Source: Ochotona curzoniae
Lineage: Eukaryota; Chordata; Mammalia; Lagomorpha; Ochotonidae
Assembly (NCBI RefSeq): GCF_017591425.1
Contig: NW_024466512.1
Span: 26,837,501-26,901,500 of the forward strand
Reading direction: 5' to 3'
Length of the DNA stretch: 64,000 bases
Positions 1 to 32,049 of the stretch are shown piece after piece; position 1 is the first letter of the stretch; every line of letters starts with the position of its first letter. The notes beneath the pieces were generated by a model. The model made no database searches and had not been told where the DNA came from. It was given only the letters and a program-made list of their open reading frames with translations. A program made the translations under genes and the position numbers.

Positions 1-310
1 TTGTGTGGCCTGGCGATCTTTACTTTACAACCTTCACTCCACTTTGTTTTCTTAAGGCCTGGGCTCCTAAGAACAGTGCCTGCCAACTCTGCCTCTCTCT
101 CCAGGCCTCCCTACTAGCCCCCAAGGCCACTCTATAGCTGAGGCAGGACCAGAAGCAAACAGTGTATTTCCTCAAGCTGCCATCTCCCACCACAGTTGCC
201 AGGGAGTGGCTGTGCATGGGGAACAACACTCACACTCAGCAGTACCCCTGCCTTGGCTGAGGAGGTTTAAGTGCTGCTTGCAATAATATTTGTTTTATTT
301 ATTTAGCAGA
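1..310 (+). pseudogene. SLC45A3: 3' UTR tail of an SLC45A3 retropseudogene belonging to the next unit on the left
   Basis: Positions 30-330 match 34034-34350 almost base for base, and homology continues weakly to position 1. In the right-hand copy this stretch lies directly downstream of the SLC45A3-like reading frame at the distance expected of the SLC45A3 3' UTR. The left edge therefore cuts an equivalent pseudogene, implying another duplicated unit outside the window. That this segment is SLC45A3 3' UTR rather than unrelated flank is inferred from distance and recollection of the human mRNA. Confidence 0.6.
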
Positions 311-474
311 TTAATCATTGTAGACTGTTAGTGAGCAATCAGAGTATAATATTTATGGTGGTGAAAGTAAAGGCTTCTTATATGTTTAAATGTATACATA
401 ATCATATATACATATAGAAAAACAATTTTCAAAATCAAATATATTTTCCTATCCAATAATTTACACAGTAACTT

Positions 475-1065
475 TTTTTCATACAAGGGGATCTATTAAT
501 CACTAAATCATTAGAAAGTGATAGTTTTGTGATCTCCTGGGATCGCCAATGTCCTTTTTGTCACTGTTATTACTAATATCCATGAGTAAGATGATTTAGT
601 CCTTATTTTACTCCCGTTTGAACCACACAGGTCACATCCTGGTATGTGTTTCTACCGGAAAATATTGGACACTCTTTTGAACCACCCTAGTGTCAATTCG
701 ATACTGTTGTTACAAGTTCAATAACACCACGGAGATGAAGATTGATTTTTCTTCTCAACCTATGTTGGACTGTATCTAGGGGATGTATAATGGGAACATA
801 ACAGAAATAAGTATGTTCATAGGTAGAAACAGAAAGTATGTGTCCTCATGCATGCAGTACAAGAATGGACTCGCAGTGAAATGCCAGATACTCATACATT
901 GTTGGGAGTCACCTAATGGAAATATGACCAACTTGTGAATATATACAAATGACACATGTTGTTTTCTGGAGGGGAGAATGGTGGGGAGAAAAGGGAACGT
1001 GGGAAGTTGGGAAAGACCCCTGTGCCTATTCAACTCTGTCATAAATCAAAGAACAAAAAACAACT
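475..1065 (+). repeat. Probable old L1 3' end, present only in copy A
   Basis: A purine-rich GGAGGGGAGAATGG stretch near 968-985, followed by a 'ctattcaactctgtcataaatca' type tail, resembles the 3' UTR end of mammalian L1 elements. Copy B lacks roughly 1 kb here: the sequence jumps from the point equivalent to 474 to that equivalent to about 1450 (at 34485-34495). Whether this is an insertion in A or a deletion in B is unclear. Confidence 0.35.
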
Positions 1066-1321
1066 AGGTATAACTATAATTCTCACATTTCACATTATCC
1101 CTTTAGACTTCTTCGTTCTCCCTAACTGTAACCTCATACTTTTTCTGTTTTACCTGATATTTCTCCCTCACCGTGATAGTAATCTATTCAAGTACCTATG
1201 TTTTGTATTTTGTTACATTCAGCATACAATATTTTCTATCTAATTAAAAAAATTTTTTTTTTAATATTTCTCCAATTTGTCCGTGTGTTATCATGAATGG
1301 TGGTGTTTCCACTACTATGTG

Positions 1322-1645
1322 TTTTTTAAAAAAGTTTTGTTTGGAAAGTCAAATATACAGAGAGGAGCAGAGAAAAAGAGGAAGGTCTTCTGTCCATTGA
1401 TTTACTCCCCAAGTGACCGCAATGGCTGGAGCTAAACTGATTCAAAGCAAGGAAGCCAGAGCTTCTCCTGGGTCTCCCATGCGGTAAAGGGTATGATGGC
1501 TTTGGGTCGTCCTCGATGGCTTTCCTAAGCACAAGCAGGGAGCTGGATGGGAAGTGGAGATGGCAGGGTTAGAACCGGCGCCCATACAGGATCCCAGCAC
1601 ATTAAACGCAAGGTCTTTAGCCACTAAGCTATTGTGCCGGGCCCT
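1322..1645 (-). repeat. CSINE (lagomorph C-repeat SINE), minus strand
   Basis: Reading the minus strand, it starts GGGCCCGGCACAATAGCTTA, has the GGATCC...TGGGCGCCGGTTCTAA core and the GGGAGACCCAGGAGAAGCTC segment, and ends in a T-rich head on the plus strand. It is a tRNA-derived SINE mobilised by L1. Copy B retains only its 5' half (about 34488-34680). Confidence 0.85.
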
Positions 1646-2424
1646 CCACTATTTTCAATAAATCATATTCCACTGTACACATGTACTTATCTTGAAATTA
1701 CTTTAATCAACTGCACTAATGATGGATATTTATGTTAGTTCCACATCTGTTTCTGCAAATAATGCTATGAATTTGCAGTTATGTCTAGCTAGAGTTAGAA
1801 AAACCAAGTGGATTTTCATATACAATGTTTAATTAAAAATGCATATTGGGATTCTGGAAATTGAATTTCCCAACATCATATCCATTTGGACTGTCAGCAA
1901 TTGTTACATAAAAATTATTGCCATTTTAAAGATCCACACTCTTGCCCAAAGAAGTGATTCCTGCAGGGGTAGTGCTCATCCGGAATTTCTCACTCTGACA
2001 TTTTTTCTCTCATCCAACTAAATGAACAGTTCAGCAGGGTTCACTGATATAAACTGAATGTCATAAACAAAACTGAATTTCAAAGAAACATGAATTCAGT
2101 GAGTAACTGAAGTACAAGTTAGTGAAGAAAAGGAAAAAAAAGAGTTCTGTGTTCTAGAATAACTGATAACTGCAAGACAACTTTCACTGTTTGCCTGCAT
2201 TCTGCACTTGATTCACCTGGTTTTCAGAAAGTGAAATCCATCACTGTCTTCACAGACATCAGTTAACAGCTGACAAGTGGGCTTCTCTGTTCCTCCTTCT
2301 TTATGTGGCCCGTTTCTGAAGTATATTGTTTATATGATAAGAAACACACATAATGAGATGAAAAATGGACCTCAGATATCCACTAATGTGCCCCTACTCA
2401 ATTTTATATATGTGACATTTTAAA

Positions 2425-2468
2425 GATTTATTTATTTTTACTCCAATGTCAGATTTACACAAAAAGAG

Positions 2469-2515
<47 letters not shown>

Positions 2516-2830
2516 CACAGGGAGGGGGAATCAGAGAGAGACAGAGAAAGCAGGCAAGAGAGAGAAAGATCTAACATCCCACCAGCTCACTACAAAATGG
2601 ACACCATGGCTACAGCTGCAATGTCCTGAAGCCAGGAGTTTTCAGGGTCTCCCATTGGAGTAAAGGGTGTTAAGACATTCAGACTTCATGCACTGCTTGT
2701 CCAAGATATTAGCAGGTTTCTGGATCAGACGTGGGACAACCAGCACACAGACACCAATATGTGATACCAAAGCCACAGGTGGAGGAACAGTTTGATAGTC
2801 TCCACACCAGCCCTTGGGAGTCCCTGTGAG
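2425..2830 (-). repeat. Degraded CSINE, minus strand, with an expanded (AC)n microsatellite in its tail
   Basis: TTTAAAGATTTATTTATTTT on the plus strand is the reverse of a SINE tail; GGTCTCCC and CCAGCTCACT-type blocks follow. The tail holds an (AC)n run at about 2470-2519. The homologue in copy B is 35486-35870, with the run at 35534-35588, so the microsatellite predates the duplication and has changed length. Confidence 0.7.
2470..2519. repeat. (AC)n microsatellite
   Basis: About 24 nearly uninterrupted AC units inside the SINE tail, with one G interruption. Confidence 0.97.
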
Positions 2831-4509
2831 TATTCTTAGATGATGTTTCCCATAGAACATCAGTATCAGCCCTTGTTTTAGAAGCCAGGTGTCATTCAAT
2901 GATTCTCACATCAAAGGAATTTCTCATCACTGAACAAATGGTTGTCCAGAATGGCATCGTTTGTAGCCATCCATTGTAAGAGAGGAACACTAACTTCCTC
3001 CTGGAAAAAATATAAACTAGAAATGTGTCATATTCAATGACCACCTACTTGAAGCAAAACACAACAAGATATTCTAGGCATCCTAAATGTGGAAGGTACA
3101 TTAATAAAGAAACATGAAGAAACTATGTATGTGTGATCAACACATTGGTCAAGAAAAAGACATTTTTCAGACACTCAGAATCCAATTATGTCTCTTTTCC
3201 ATTACCTTATTCCCACTCCAATATCCTGTGTCTTGTCAAGTTAATTGGACACTATGTATTTTTAGTATAGAGGTTTCTTTTCTCCTTTGAATTGTCATTA
3301 CTGTCTTCTGTGATACAATTTATAGGTATGGGGATGCCTCCCTTACTCTCCCTTTCTCTTGCCCCATTTTCCCTTCTCAGCATTTCTCTGCCCTAGTAGA
3401 CTTTGAGGTGCATACCCTGAGAGTTTGAGAAATGTCATTCATTCTGGGGTTGTCTGAAGATTCCTCATGATTAGATGGGGACTAGATGCAACTTTAGTAA
3501 GATCATAAGAAGATATACTTGGCTTCTCTTTGCATTTAATTAGATGGCAAATCATTCAGCCCACTTGTGCCCATCAATGTTTAATCTCACCAAAATCTTG
3601 ATGAACTTTACAGAGTGCTCTTGGAAATTGTGGTTTCATTGTACTGGGTCACAATCCAGATGCTGGGAATTTAAGATAAGCATCCAAGAGATTGCCATGT
3701 ACACTCATGACTATGAACCACTCAAGTAAATTACTTGATACAAAGATTGCTCAAAATGCTAGACTTTTGGATTCATGAGTGAGTCATTTAGGACATTGAG
3801 AGGAATCAGAATTTCTAAGATATGTATGTTAGAAGTGTCCATTGTGTGCTCTTCTAAAATCTAAGATATTTGTTTGTGACTTGGAAGCCTTTCATTCCGC
3901 ACCCTCTACCAGCATGACAGCTGCCAAACCATGAGACAGCTAGTCATATAATCAGTAGCCAAACCTAGCACATCATAAGCTAAGCAAGGGTGTTCATCTT
4001 TCACCACTAAGTGCAAGGTGACAGCAAAAAGAAATGATACAGGGGTTCTTGGCCATAGATCATCCGCCCAGGTAACATGCTGCAGGAGGTATTCTCAGCA
4101 GAGAAGTACTGAGACAGTTATGGTGAATTTGTCCATGTATTAGCACAAATATATACAAAGCAGGGCCAGGGAGAATAAATTAGGAGTAGTAACCATGTTG
4201 TAACTGGGTATACATATCTAACATATATTATAAGCCTAGATAATCAGTATATCTGTCATGCACATTGCAATATGGTACTGTGTAGCCCATGACAATTTTT
4301 TGAACTTGCACGCACTCTGGAGTTGCTTATTTCAAGGCTAGCACAGCTTGCCACAAGATGCATGTGAGCCAGAGTCACTATTCATGTGTCAAAACTTCAA
4401 ACCTGCAGGCCTTTGCATGGGTTAGGTAAGCTGAGATCCATCCTAGCACTCTATTGCTCACACAGAGGTCAATGGTTTATTTTCCCATCTGGCAAAGGAA
4501 GACTGTGGA

Positions 4510-6535
4510 AAAGGAAAAAAACCTGACCAAGTCGCACACATCATAAATGACAAGAAAATGGATTTGAGGAACCAGTGCCAGTATACCCTATGAGCACCAG
4601 ATCATGTCCTGCCTACTCCACTTTCATCTCTGTTCATATTCCTGAGAAAGCAGCAGAGCAGAGTCCAAGGGCTTAGGTCCCAGCAGCTCTGTGGGATGCC
4701 TGGATGAAGAGCTCACTCACTTGCTCTCTATCTTTCTCTCTCTAACACTGCTTTGAACATAAATAAACAAATATTCTTGGAAAAGCAGGAGATGGATTTG
4801 ACTTGAGATCTTTTAACATACATTCTGCTGTGCTACAGCTAACATCACAATTGTCTAGGCAATATTGTTACCAAAACTGAGCAAATTCAACCATGAACAT
4901 CACTGCTTCAGGGAGTTAAGGTCGTGGATGTCTGTACACTTTACGGAGTCACAATTTCATTATTGGCTCTCCTGCTTCCAACACATCTTTCTGCTAATGC
5001 TTCCAGGAAATTACCAGATACTGACAAAGGTATTGGGCCTTGTCAACATTGTAAGGCCCAGATGAACTTCTGACTTTTAAATACTATCAAATTCAGCCCT
5101 AAATACATGACCATTTGGAGTGAGAAGCAGCAGAAAGGAGATCTCCCTTTTCTCTGTGTTCCCCAACCCTTTGTGTGTGTGTGTGTGTGTGTGTGCACGC
5201 ACATGAGTGCATGCCTGTAGTTCATTCTCCCTCTGTCTCTGCCATTCAGGGGGAAAAATAAAATACAGGTTTTACAGTAACGAGAGGTCTCTTATTTGAT
5301 TACAATAGTAATGAGGCAGGGCATGCACAGGTGGGATTCTCTGCTTTTATTCTTGCAAGGCTGTGTCTTGCTCAGCACAACTGTGACAAGAAGCAGCACA
5401 AGAGAACATAATGAGAACCACTGTGGAGACTATACTTCTTAACACTCAGCACCACCCAAGGCTGTTTCTCCTGCTTTTGGCCTCTCACTCTCACCTATGA
5501 ACACTAAATAAAGCACAGCAAGGAAACAAATTATAGACACAACAATCTTCTCCGATGTGGTAGAGAGGGTGAGAGATAGAAATGCCCTTGCTGATATATA
5601 GGACACAAAGACCACAATACCCAGACCTGAGCAGGAAGGGCACTCAGTGCTCATCAGCATCAGAGTATCACTGCAGTCCTTTACCTGATCACTAAAGACA
5701 GTGTTGATGCAGAGCCATGTGTATTTGAAGAGAGCAGCATGGCTTTTGCTTGTCTTTTTCTAGAAAAATTAAGTCTTTCCAGACCCAGTTACACAATGCT
5801 TTATTGATCATGATGGCAGGGATTCTGGAAATTCATACAGTCATAGTCCTCACATGGCTTGGATTCTAACTTTACGTATTATAAATCTATTCCTATGAGA
5901 GGAACAGAGAGGGTGAACCTCAAACAGTCCTTTCCTTCCAAGGACACATAAACTACAGTTATTGTAGCTCAAGCTGGATCCTGAACACTCATGTCACCAT
6001 TGCCTCTACCCAGTGAAACATTCAAGTCTGTGGGATTCACCAACAGTCCTTGAATGTGTGCTAAGTGTCAATATTTTATGATAAAATGTTATTTACTTAA
6101 TTGGTTAATAATTACAGCAGCAATTTCTTAAGATCATGGTCAAAAATGTTTAGGGTTAACCTTTAGGACTCGAGTGACTTCATGTCCTGATGAGTCCAGG
6201 ACCAACCCTGTAAATGAATGCATAGGCCTGACTTTTAGAAAATACTTTCAGGGTCACAGAAATGCTTTGTATGAAATATACAGGGTCATACATATGCTAC
6301 TTAACTGGATTTAATCTGTTGTTTTATAAAATTTCCTAAGTGGATGTATAAAGTATTGCTTTCATTTTTTTTAATTTTATTTTTAATATTATTGACCCAG
6401 TTGAGAAATGCATGCCCATGTGGGCCTCCCATTTTGGGGATTGGGTAAAGCTCAGAGGTACTTGGTGAAAGAAATGCTTCAAGGTTTTCTTTCTCCTGAA
6501 TCCGGAAGGGATGAGGGAGGTCATTGTCTGAAAAC
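4510..6535. other. 2-kb block present in copy A and missing from copy B
   Basis: Copy B passes from the sequence equivalent to about 4505 directly to that equivalent to about 6540 (near 37795). The block contains a (TG)n run at 5171-5193 and a 73-codon minus-strand frame (5439-5660) with two hydrophobic stretches, which I do not recognise. No splice or repeat signature clearly explains it. It could be an insertion in A or a deletion in B. Confidence 0.55.
5171..5193. repeat. (TG)n microsatellite
   Basis: About 11 uninterrupted TG units within the copy A-specific block. Confidence 0.95.
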
Positions 6536-6859
6536 ATCATACAAACCTCAAAACAGAAGGTGGTTCTTCAGTGGTCTGGACAGTGCTGAGAAATGCCTGT
6601 TTCATTGATTCAGGTTGGGAAAATCCTTCTAAGATCTGATGGTTGATAAGATCTTACCTTAGTGAATCCACAAACCCATGGAACACACCTAAAAGCTTGG
6701 GCAGTAGAATTGTCTTACCTGATGTAGTTCTTTTAAGATTTATTCATTTTCCTATTTGGAAGGTCAGAAACCAAAGAGGCCCAGTCACAATGTATGCACT
6801 CCAAGGTCAGATGACATAGCCTGTGATTTTCTCTGTGGCCAGGTCTGATTCCAGCAGTC

Positions 6860-8285
6860 CAGTCAGAGAGTTCCACAAAAATCCTTACCAGAGGTGATGT
6901 CACACTTGATTCTTACATGCACCAACCAGTTCAGGATTAGGTTCAGTCTGTCACCTTCACTAGTTAACATACCTACCAGCAAATGCAGCTACCTGGTCAG
7001 TTCCAACTCAGCCTCGTATCATGCAAACTGATAGAAACTGAGCTGTGGCCAAGTCCAACCAGCCTACCACAGACCCAGTCCTCACACACATCAGTATATC
7101 CATGCAGCCATGGTTGTTGCTTATCCAGACTCTGCCATGGGATAGCATGACCCAGAACACATTTCATCAAGCTGTCATGCACATCCATGGGCACTCGGGC
7201 TTAGCTCTCTCCAACCAACCTCCAAACCCCGCCTTATGCAATAAAACATGTGCAGCTGCATTGGCCATGCTTGGCTGCTCCAAACTTTGTTTCTCATATT
7301 CAACAATGGAAACTACAGCTTAGCAGGGCAGTGCCCACAGTTCTAACACCAGGCATCTTCTCAGTGCTGGATTTGCTCCTGCCAGAGTATGGTGTGTTCC
7401 AGCTGACATGAATCGTACCCCGTCCTGGGTATGGTACACCTAGCTTAGCTGTACCATACCCATTCTGTCTCCTTTGTGCTACAGTGTGTTGCTGCCAAGA
7501 CTGACATGACCAGCCCCAACAATTGGAAATCACAGTGCATTGAAATCTAGTCTGACTGGCCCACACCCATTTTGGGTTTCACTCTTGGGTGCGACAGCCT
7601 AGCCCAGCCTGGCCTACACTGACACCCAGCTCTTATGTGACCTGGTGGGTACTGCAGGCCCACACACATTATATCTCTTGGGAGCATCAACAGATGCTGG
7701 AACCCAATCCAGTCAGGCCCAATCCAGACCTACCTAATGAAATTGGCATTTACCCAGCCTGGTCTGACATAGCTCCACCTTTCATGGACAGCCTTAAGAG
7801 ATGCAGCCCAGTATGTGGGTCCCCAGAGTTCCTTTTCCAGGCTAGTTAGCCATGGATTTTGTGTGTCCTGTTGAAGTTTTGAACCAGTTGCCATGGAACA
7901 CCCACAGTCTGAGCTCTTTTGTACAGGTAGTGTAGCCCAGCCTGTCCAGGCATAATCCACACCATGTCATGAATCTCCTTCATGCCTGCAGCCTCTAAGG
8001 CCTGGCCAAGCCGGACCTGGTGCACATATTTGGGGATACTGGCTGTATTTCTGCCTGGCCTGACACACCCCCAATGACAACTCCCATACTCAATGAGGGA
8101 AAAGGGGAAGCAGGTTGTAGACCAATAGGGGCGTTCCAAGTTCCCCAACCAAACCTAGACAAATGCCTGTGAATGCAGGGATGCTACTTGACATGATCTG
8201 CCCTCAATCCCTGAATTTGCATGCATTGATGAGTGCGGTAGCCTGGCACGAATCGGTATTCTCATAACATAGAGCTGGGAATTGA
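6860..8285 (-). repeat. GC-rich degenerate minisatellite-type retroposon, minus strand (copy A)
   Basis: The minus strand is a run of imperfect repeats built on phrases such as 'gccaggctgggct' and 'caacacccactggt', at intervals of roughly 60-100 bp. This is far more GC-rich than its surroundings. The same vocabulary forms the core of the element at 51835-54145 and the segments at 17930-18620 and 38010-39740. Long open frames on both strands here are compositional, not genes. Confidence 0.55.
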
Positions 8286-8602
8286 AACTTACTTTTTTTT
8301 TTTTTTAGGATTAATGATTTCTTAGAGAAGAAGAGCGACTGATAGATGAAGAAAGGCACTGGTATTTTAAGTTGCCCTTTTGTAATCCCTTCAATATTCC
8401 CCTATAGATTGAAGCCACACCTAACACTGTTTCTCTCTTTCAAAGTACCTACAGATGACAACAGAGTTCCTTTTCCATTTCACTTTGGGAATGTCATTAT
8501 AAAGACTAACATGTGCTGCTAGTAATTGATTTTCTTTCACTACAAATTCACATTATATACAAAGAAGGAAATTAGAAAAATAACTCAACATTTAATAATG
8601 CT

Positions 8603-8608
8603 TTTATT
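8603..8608 (-). terminator. Putative polyadenylation signal of CYP2C copy A
   Basis: AATAAA on the minus strand about 325 nt after the stop codon, a plausible CYP2C 3' UTR length. The surrounding sequence is nearly identical after copy B (40052-40057). Earlier, weaker signals cannot be excluded. Confidence 0.55.
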
Positions 8609-8932
8609 CTGGACACTTAGGAAAGAAAGAATTCTGAATTATCAAATACCAATCATCTTCCACTATTTGACAGTGATAACATATTAATAACTCAACATTA
8701 GGCAGGGATTGAAACATGTGTTGGTCAATTCAGAGATTACAAGGTACTAGTTATTGTAATCATACATTTATGAAGGACCCAGAAAACTTCCTAGTGGAGA
8801 GTAGATCTAGAGAAATAAGCAAATATTAGAGTAGAGAACATGGAAGGAACCCATAAGAAGAAGGGGCCTGGGGTGCCTGGATGAGGACAGCAGTAGACCA
8901 CAGCACAACAGCAGGTCTGTGACCTGCCCTCT

Positions 8933-28907
<19,975 letters not shown>

Positions 28908-29030
28908 GGAACCTCCTCTTCTTCCTAGACAAGAGGGAGCTGGCAACCACAGGCTGTTACAGAACTCCCTGTGCATCACGTGTGCTAGACCTGTACTCCA
29001 GGAGGTGGCTAGATACACCTTAACTCTTTT

Positions 29031-29046
29031 GACTGAACTTTGGTCC
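29031..29046 (-). promoter_or_regulatory. HPF-1 / HNF4-type DR1 site upstream of CYP2C copy A
   Basis: Minus-strand GGACCAAAGTTCAGTC lies about 124 bp upstream of the ATG. It fits the CAAAGTTCA-type HNF4 half-site arrangement known as HPF-1 in proximal promoters of liver CYP2C genes. This supports hepatic expression of copy A. I see no canonical TATA box between it and the ATG. Confidence 0.7.
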
Positions 29047-29049
29047 ATT

Positions 29050-30088
29050 GGTAAATATTAAAACAAAATGTTATTTCCTAATGTTCTGTTTTTCATTGCT
29101 CCTTTAGTCCCTTCCAACAGAAGGGTTCTGATCAACTCAGTATGTGTGAAGACACAGACATGCTTCTGTGGCTTTTGTAACCAGCCCCAATGGTTGAAAG
29201 AGCCACAAGAATTATGACCCGATATAATAAAATAGTGCATTGAAAAATGTTCAATATTATGATTTGTACATTGATGTCAGTTGGAAATTCATAACATTGA
29301 GGGCAATCCAAGTATTCTGTACATTGTAACACTTTCTGAAATGCAAGAAAATTTTCCTTGAAAATGAGCACCACTACAAATATTTTCATGTGCTACACTA
29401 ACAGAGTAATAAACATGATAGGTGAAATAATTCACTTTCACAACTTGGAATTTGGAATATCTTTTCAATTAAATATTCACACCTTCCACCATGAAACACC
29501 TTGAATGCAGATAGGACCCTTAATTTCAGGGAAGGAAGAGGATCCTACAAACAAGACACTGTAGGGCTCCCCAGCTCCCATATGTACAGCCAGGTTTAGA
29601 ACGAGATCATTTGATTCCTCACATGTCAGCTTAAGGGACCACCAGGCTGCTCACTATTTAACAGAGCACTGCACCCTCAAGAGAACAAATAAAGACAGGG
29701 TTTCTCCACTTGCTTTCACACAGAGGTGACATTCTATATAATGAGACCAAAGCCTTCCAAAGAAACACAGTGAGAAGAGCTGAATAAATGGTAGTTCACC
29801 CAACTCCAAATCATCTCCACACAGCTCTTCCACTGCTAACATGGCTTGTCATCGTCAGCAACGACAGGTAGGATAAAGAGCACTCAGGAAGAAACTAGGG
29901 ACAGAACCACAGGCATGTCCTGAAGTGGAGGATGAGACCAAGGACTTCTCCAAACAGATCCAAGGCACAGAAGGATCTGTACCACCTGCAGGTGCCAATG
30001 GCTGATGACATGCAGTGGGCAAGATTGGATTGACACTGATACAGAAAGCATGACGGCATCACCAAGTGAGTGCATACAAAGGCATGTT
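29050..30088. other. Upstream region of CYP2C copy A
   Basis: Beyond the proximal HNF4-type site I recognise no gene here. Distal enhancer elements (CAR/PXR sites) could be present but were not identified with confidence. Confidence 0.5.
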
Positions 30089-30089
30089 C

Positions 30090-32030
30090 TTTTTTAGCTT
30101 TAAATACATTTTTATTACTCAAAGTTTGTCACATAATTGTATATTTTTCTACTTTGTGCACAACTATTCTCACTCTCCATAGAAAGGCTGCTTTTTACTT
30201 CTCATCTGGTGATGGCAAGCAGTAATATCCTGACATGTTACACAAAAAGTAGTAGGAATGCCGCAGGTTATTTAAGTTAAACACAGTATACTTGCACATA
30301 GCTCTTACACCCAATATCAGGAATATGCAAAAAAATTATTCAAAAATACAAACTATGGCCCAGCAAGTTAGCATAGTGACTAAAGTCCTTGACTTGCAGT
30401 CACCAGGATCCCATATGGGTGTCGATTCTGATACTCACAGCACTGCTTCCCATCCAGCTCACTGCTTGTGGCCCGGGAAAGTAGTTGAGGATGATCCGAA
30501 GTCTTGGGACTCTGCACCCATGTGGGAGACTTGATGAGTCTCCAGGCTCCTGGCTTTTATTTGCTCAGCACCTGCCATTGTGATCACTTAGGGAGTGAAC
30601 CATTAGATGGAAGATCTACCTCTCTATGTACCTGACTTTACAATAAAATAAATCTTTAAAAGAATACAAAATGAATTATCTGTAGGCAAGGGCATGACAG
30701 CAGCATACCATTATATATTGTCAACTGAAAGCAGTAACTGATGCTTACACTGATTTTCTTCAGCCAGTCTTTTAGTCATCTCTCCAACTGAATTCTCTGA
30801 AGTTCTCAATGAGGAACACTGCCTTGCGGGTCCTGTCACAGTTCATTAATAATGGTAAAGCACTATTCTAGAAATTAAAACATCTCACCTCCCATACCCC
30901 TTCCCATTCTGCCCATCATGGCCATTCCAGAGCCCTTCTCTTGGGAATTTCTGTGACGAATACTTCTGCTGTAGGTAACAGAGAGGCCACTCTAGCAGCG
31001 GCCAGTAAGCCAGTTCTTACAATCGTTGCTGGATCAATGATTCTTTTTTCTACCATATTCATTAAAGGCCCAAGCATAGCATCATAGTGAATTTAGGAGA
31101 AATTCTGCCAAATTTTCTGCATGACCAAAGATCCATTAATGCTTGTGTTCTTAGCAGATAGTCATTGTCGGAATTTTGAGTGTTCTTTTAATAACGTGTA
31201 TACCAATCTTTTGATCTTCATTAGCTGAAGTTAATGAGTCCAAGGCTGGAATGCACCAAAGCAGTGCACATCCACCTCCCAGAACAATGTCCTCTTCAAC
31301 AGCAACTCTTGTAGCATTCAGGGCATCTGTAACACCCCTTCCTTTCCCTTACTTCAACATCACCTGCCCCACCACCCTGCAGCATAGCAACTCCATCTGA
31401 AAGCTTGGCATGGCGTCCATTCAACTTCTCCTTTTCATATTCACTAGTTGTGACATCTACCTGCTCAACTGTTTCCTGAAAAACTTTTCAATTTGAGCCT
31501 TGTCTCCTTTTCCTTTCAAAAGCAGGGCATCATCTTTGGCCACATGACTTCTCCAACTTTTCTGAAGTCATGAGATTGAACATCTGCAAGATTCAGGGTC
31601 AACCACTCTTGTCCAAATACTGCAGCACCAGCAGCAATAGTCATGTCTTTAAGTTGGTCTTTTCTGTTGTCACCAAAACCCGATGCTTTCACTGCTACAA
31701 CCTGAAGACCAACTTTTAGCCAATTCAACCCAGTATACTTAGAGCCTCTTCATCAACATCTTCAGCCATTATAACTAGAGGCTTACGGTGAGCATTGGCA
31801 ATTTCAAAAGCAGGTACAATGAACTGGACACTAGAAATTTTCTTTTCACTCAACAGAACATAGGCATGTTAGAATTCACATTCCTGATCTTTAGATGTAT
31901 TAATAAAATAGGGAGAAATGTAGCTTTGGTCACACTTGATGCCAGGAAAGCATGTTCTGAAAAACAAAAACATCCTGACTTTTGCCATCAACTGCAATCA
32001 CAGGCCATAACTCTTTCAATTTACTTTTCC
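30090..32030 (-). pseudogene. HSPD1: HSPD1 (HSP60) processed pseudogene, 5'-truncated, interrupted by a CSINE
   Basis: The minus strand carries HSP60 sequence without introns: [74 protein letters not shown], and a short C-terminal Gly/Met tail near 30880-30900. It then continues as recognisable HSPD1 3' UTR to an AATAAA at 30116-30111 and a short A tract. The parent is the mitochondrial chaperonin. Several frameshifts and stops break it (for example near 31725 and 31880), so it is dead. The 5' third of the message is missing. A plus-strand CSINE splits the 3' UTR at 30355-30665. Confidence 0.92.
30355..30665 (+). repeat. CSINE inserted in the HSPD1 pseudogene 3' UTR
   Basis: A near full-length CSINE: ggcccagcaagttagcatag head, ggatcccatatgggtgtcga core, cacccatgtgggagacttga, and a TTTACAATAAAATAAATCTT tail. 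It is flanked by short similar words (aatacaaa on both sides), a likely target-site duplication. It must be younger than the HSPD1 insertion. Confidence 0.9.
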
Positions 32031-32049
32031 TATATAAGGTGTGCTACAT

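Larger units (their letters stand above)
1646..4510. other. 3' intergenic flank of CYP2C copy A shared with copy B
   Basis: Apart from the SINE, I see no gene in this stretch. It aligns with about 34685-37800 with many small indels. The open frames here are short and not conserved between the two copies. Confidence 0.7.

Noticed and set aside
1322..1645. tRNA genes at the heads of repeats
   Set aside because: The A/B-box-like sequences belong to tRNA-derived CSINEs, with diverged tRNA folds and long non-tRNA bodies.
2470..2519. CRISPR-like or regulatory repeat array
   Set aside because: These are simple AC, TG, CT and GA microsatellites in SINE tails of a vertebrate genome.
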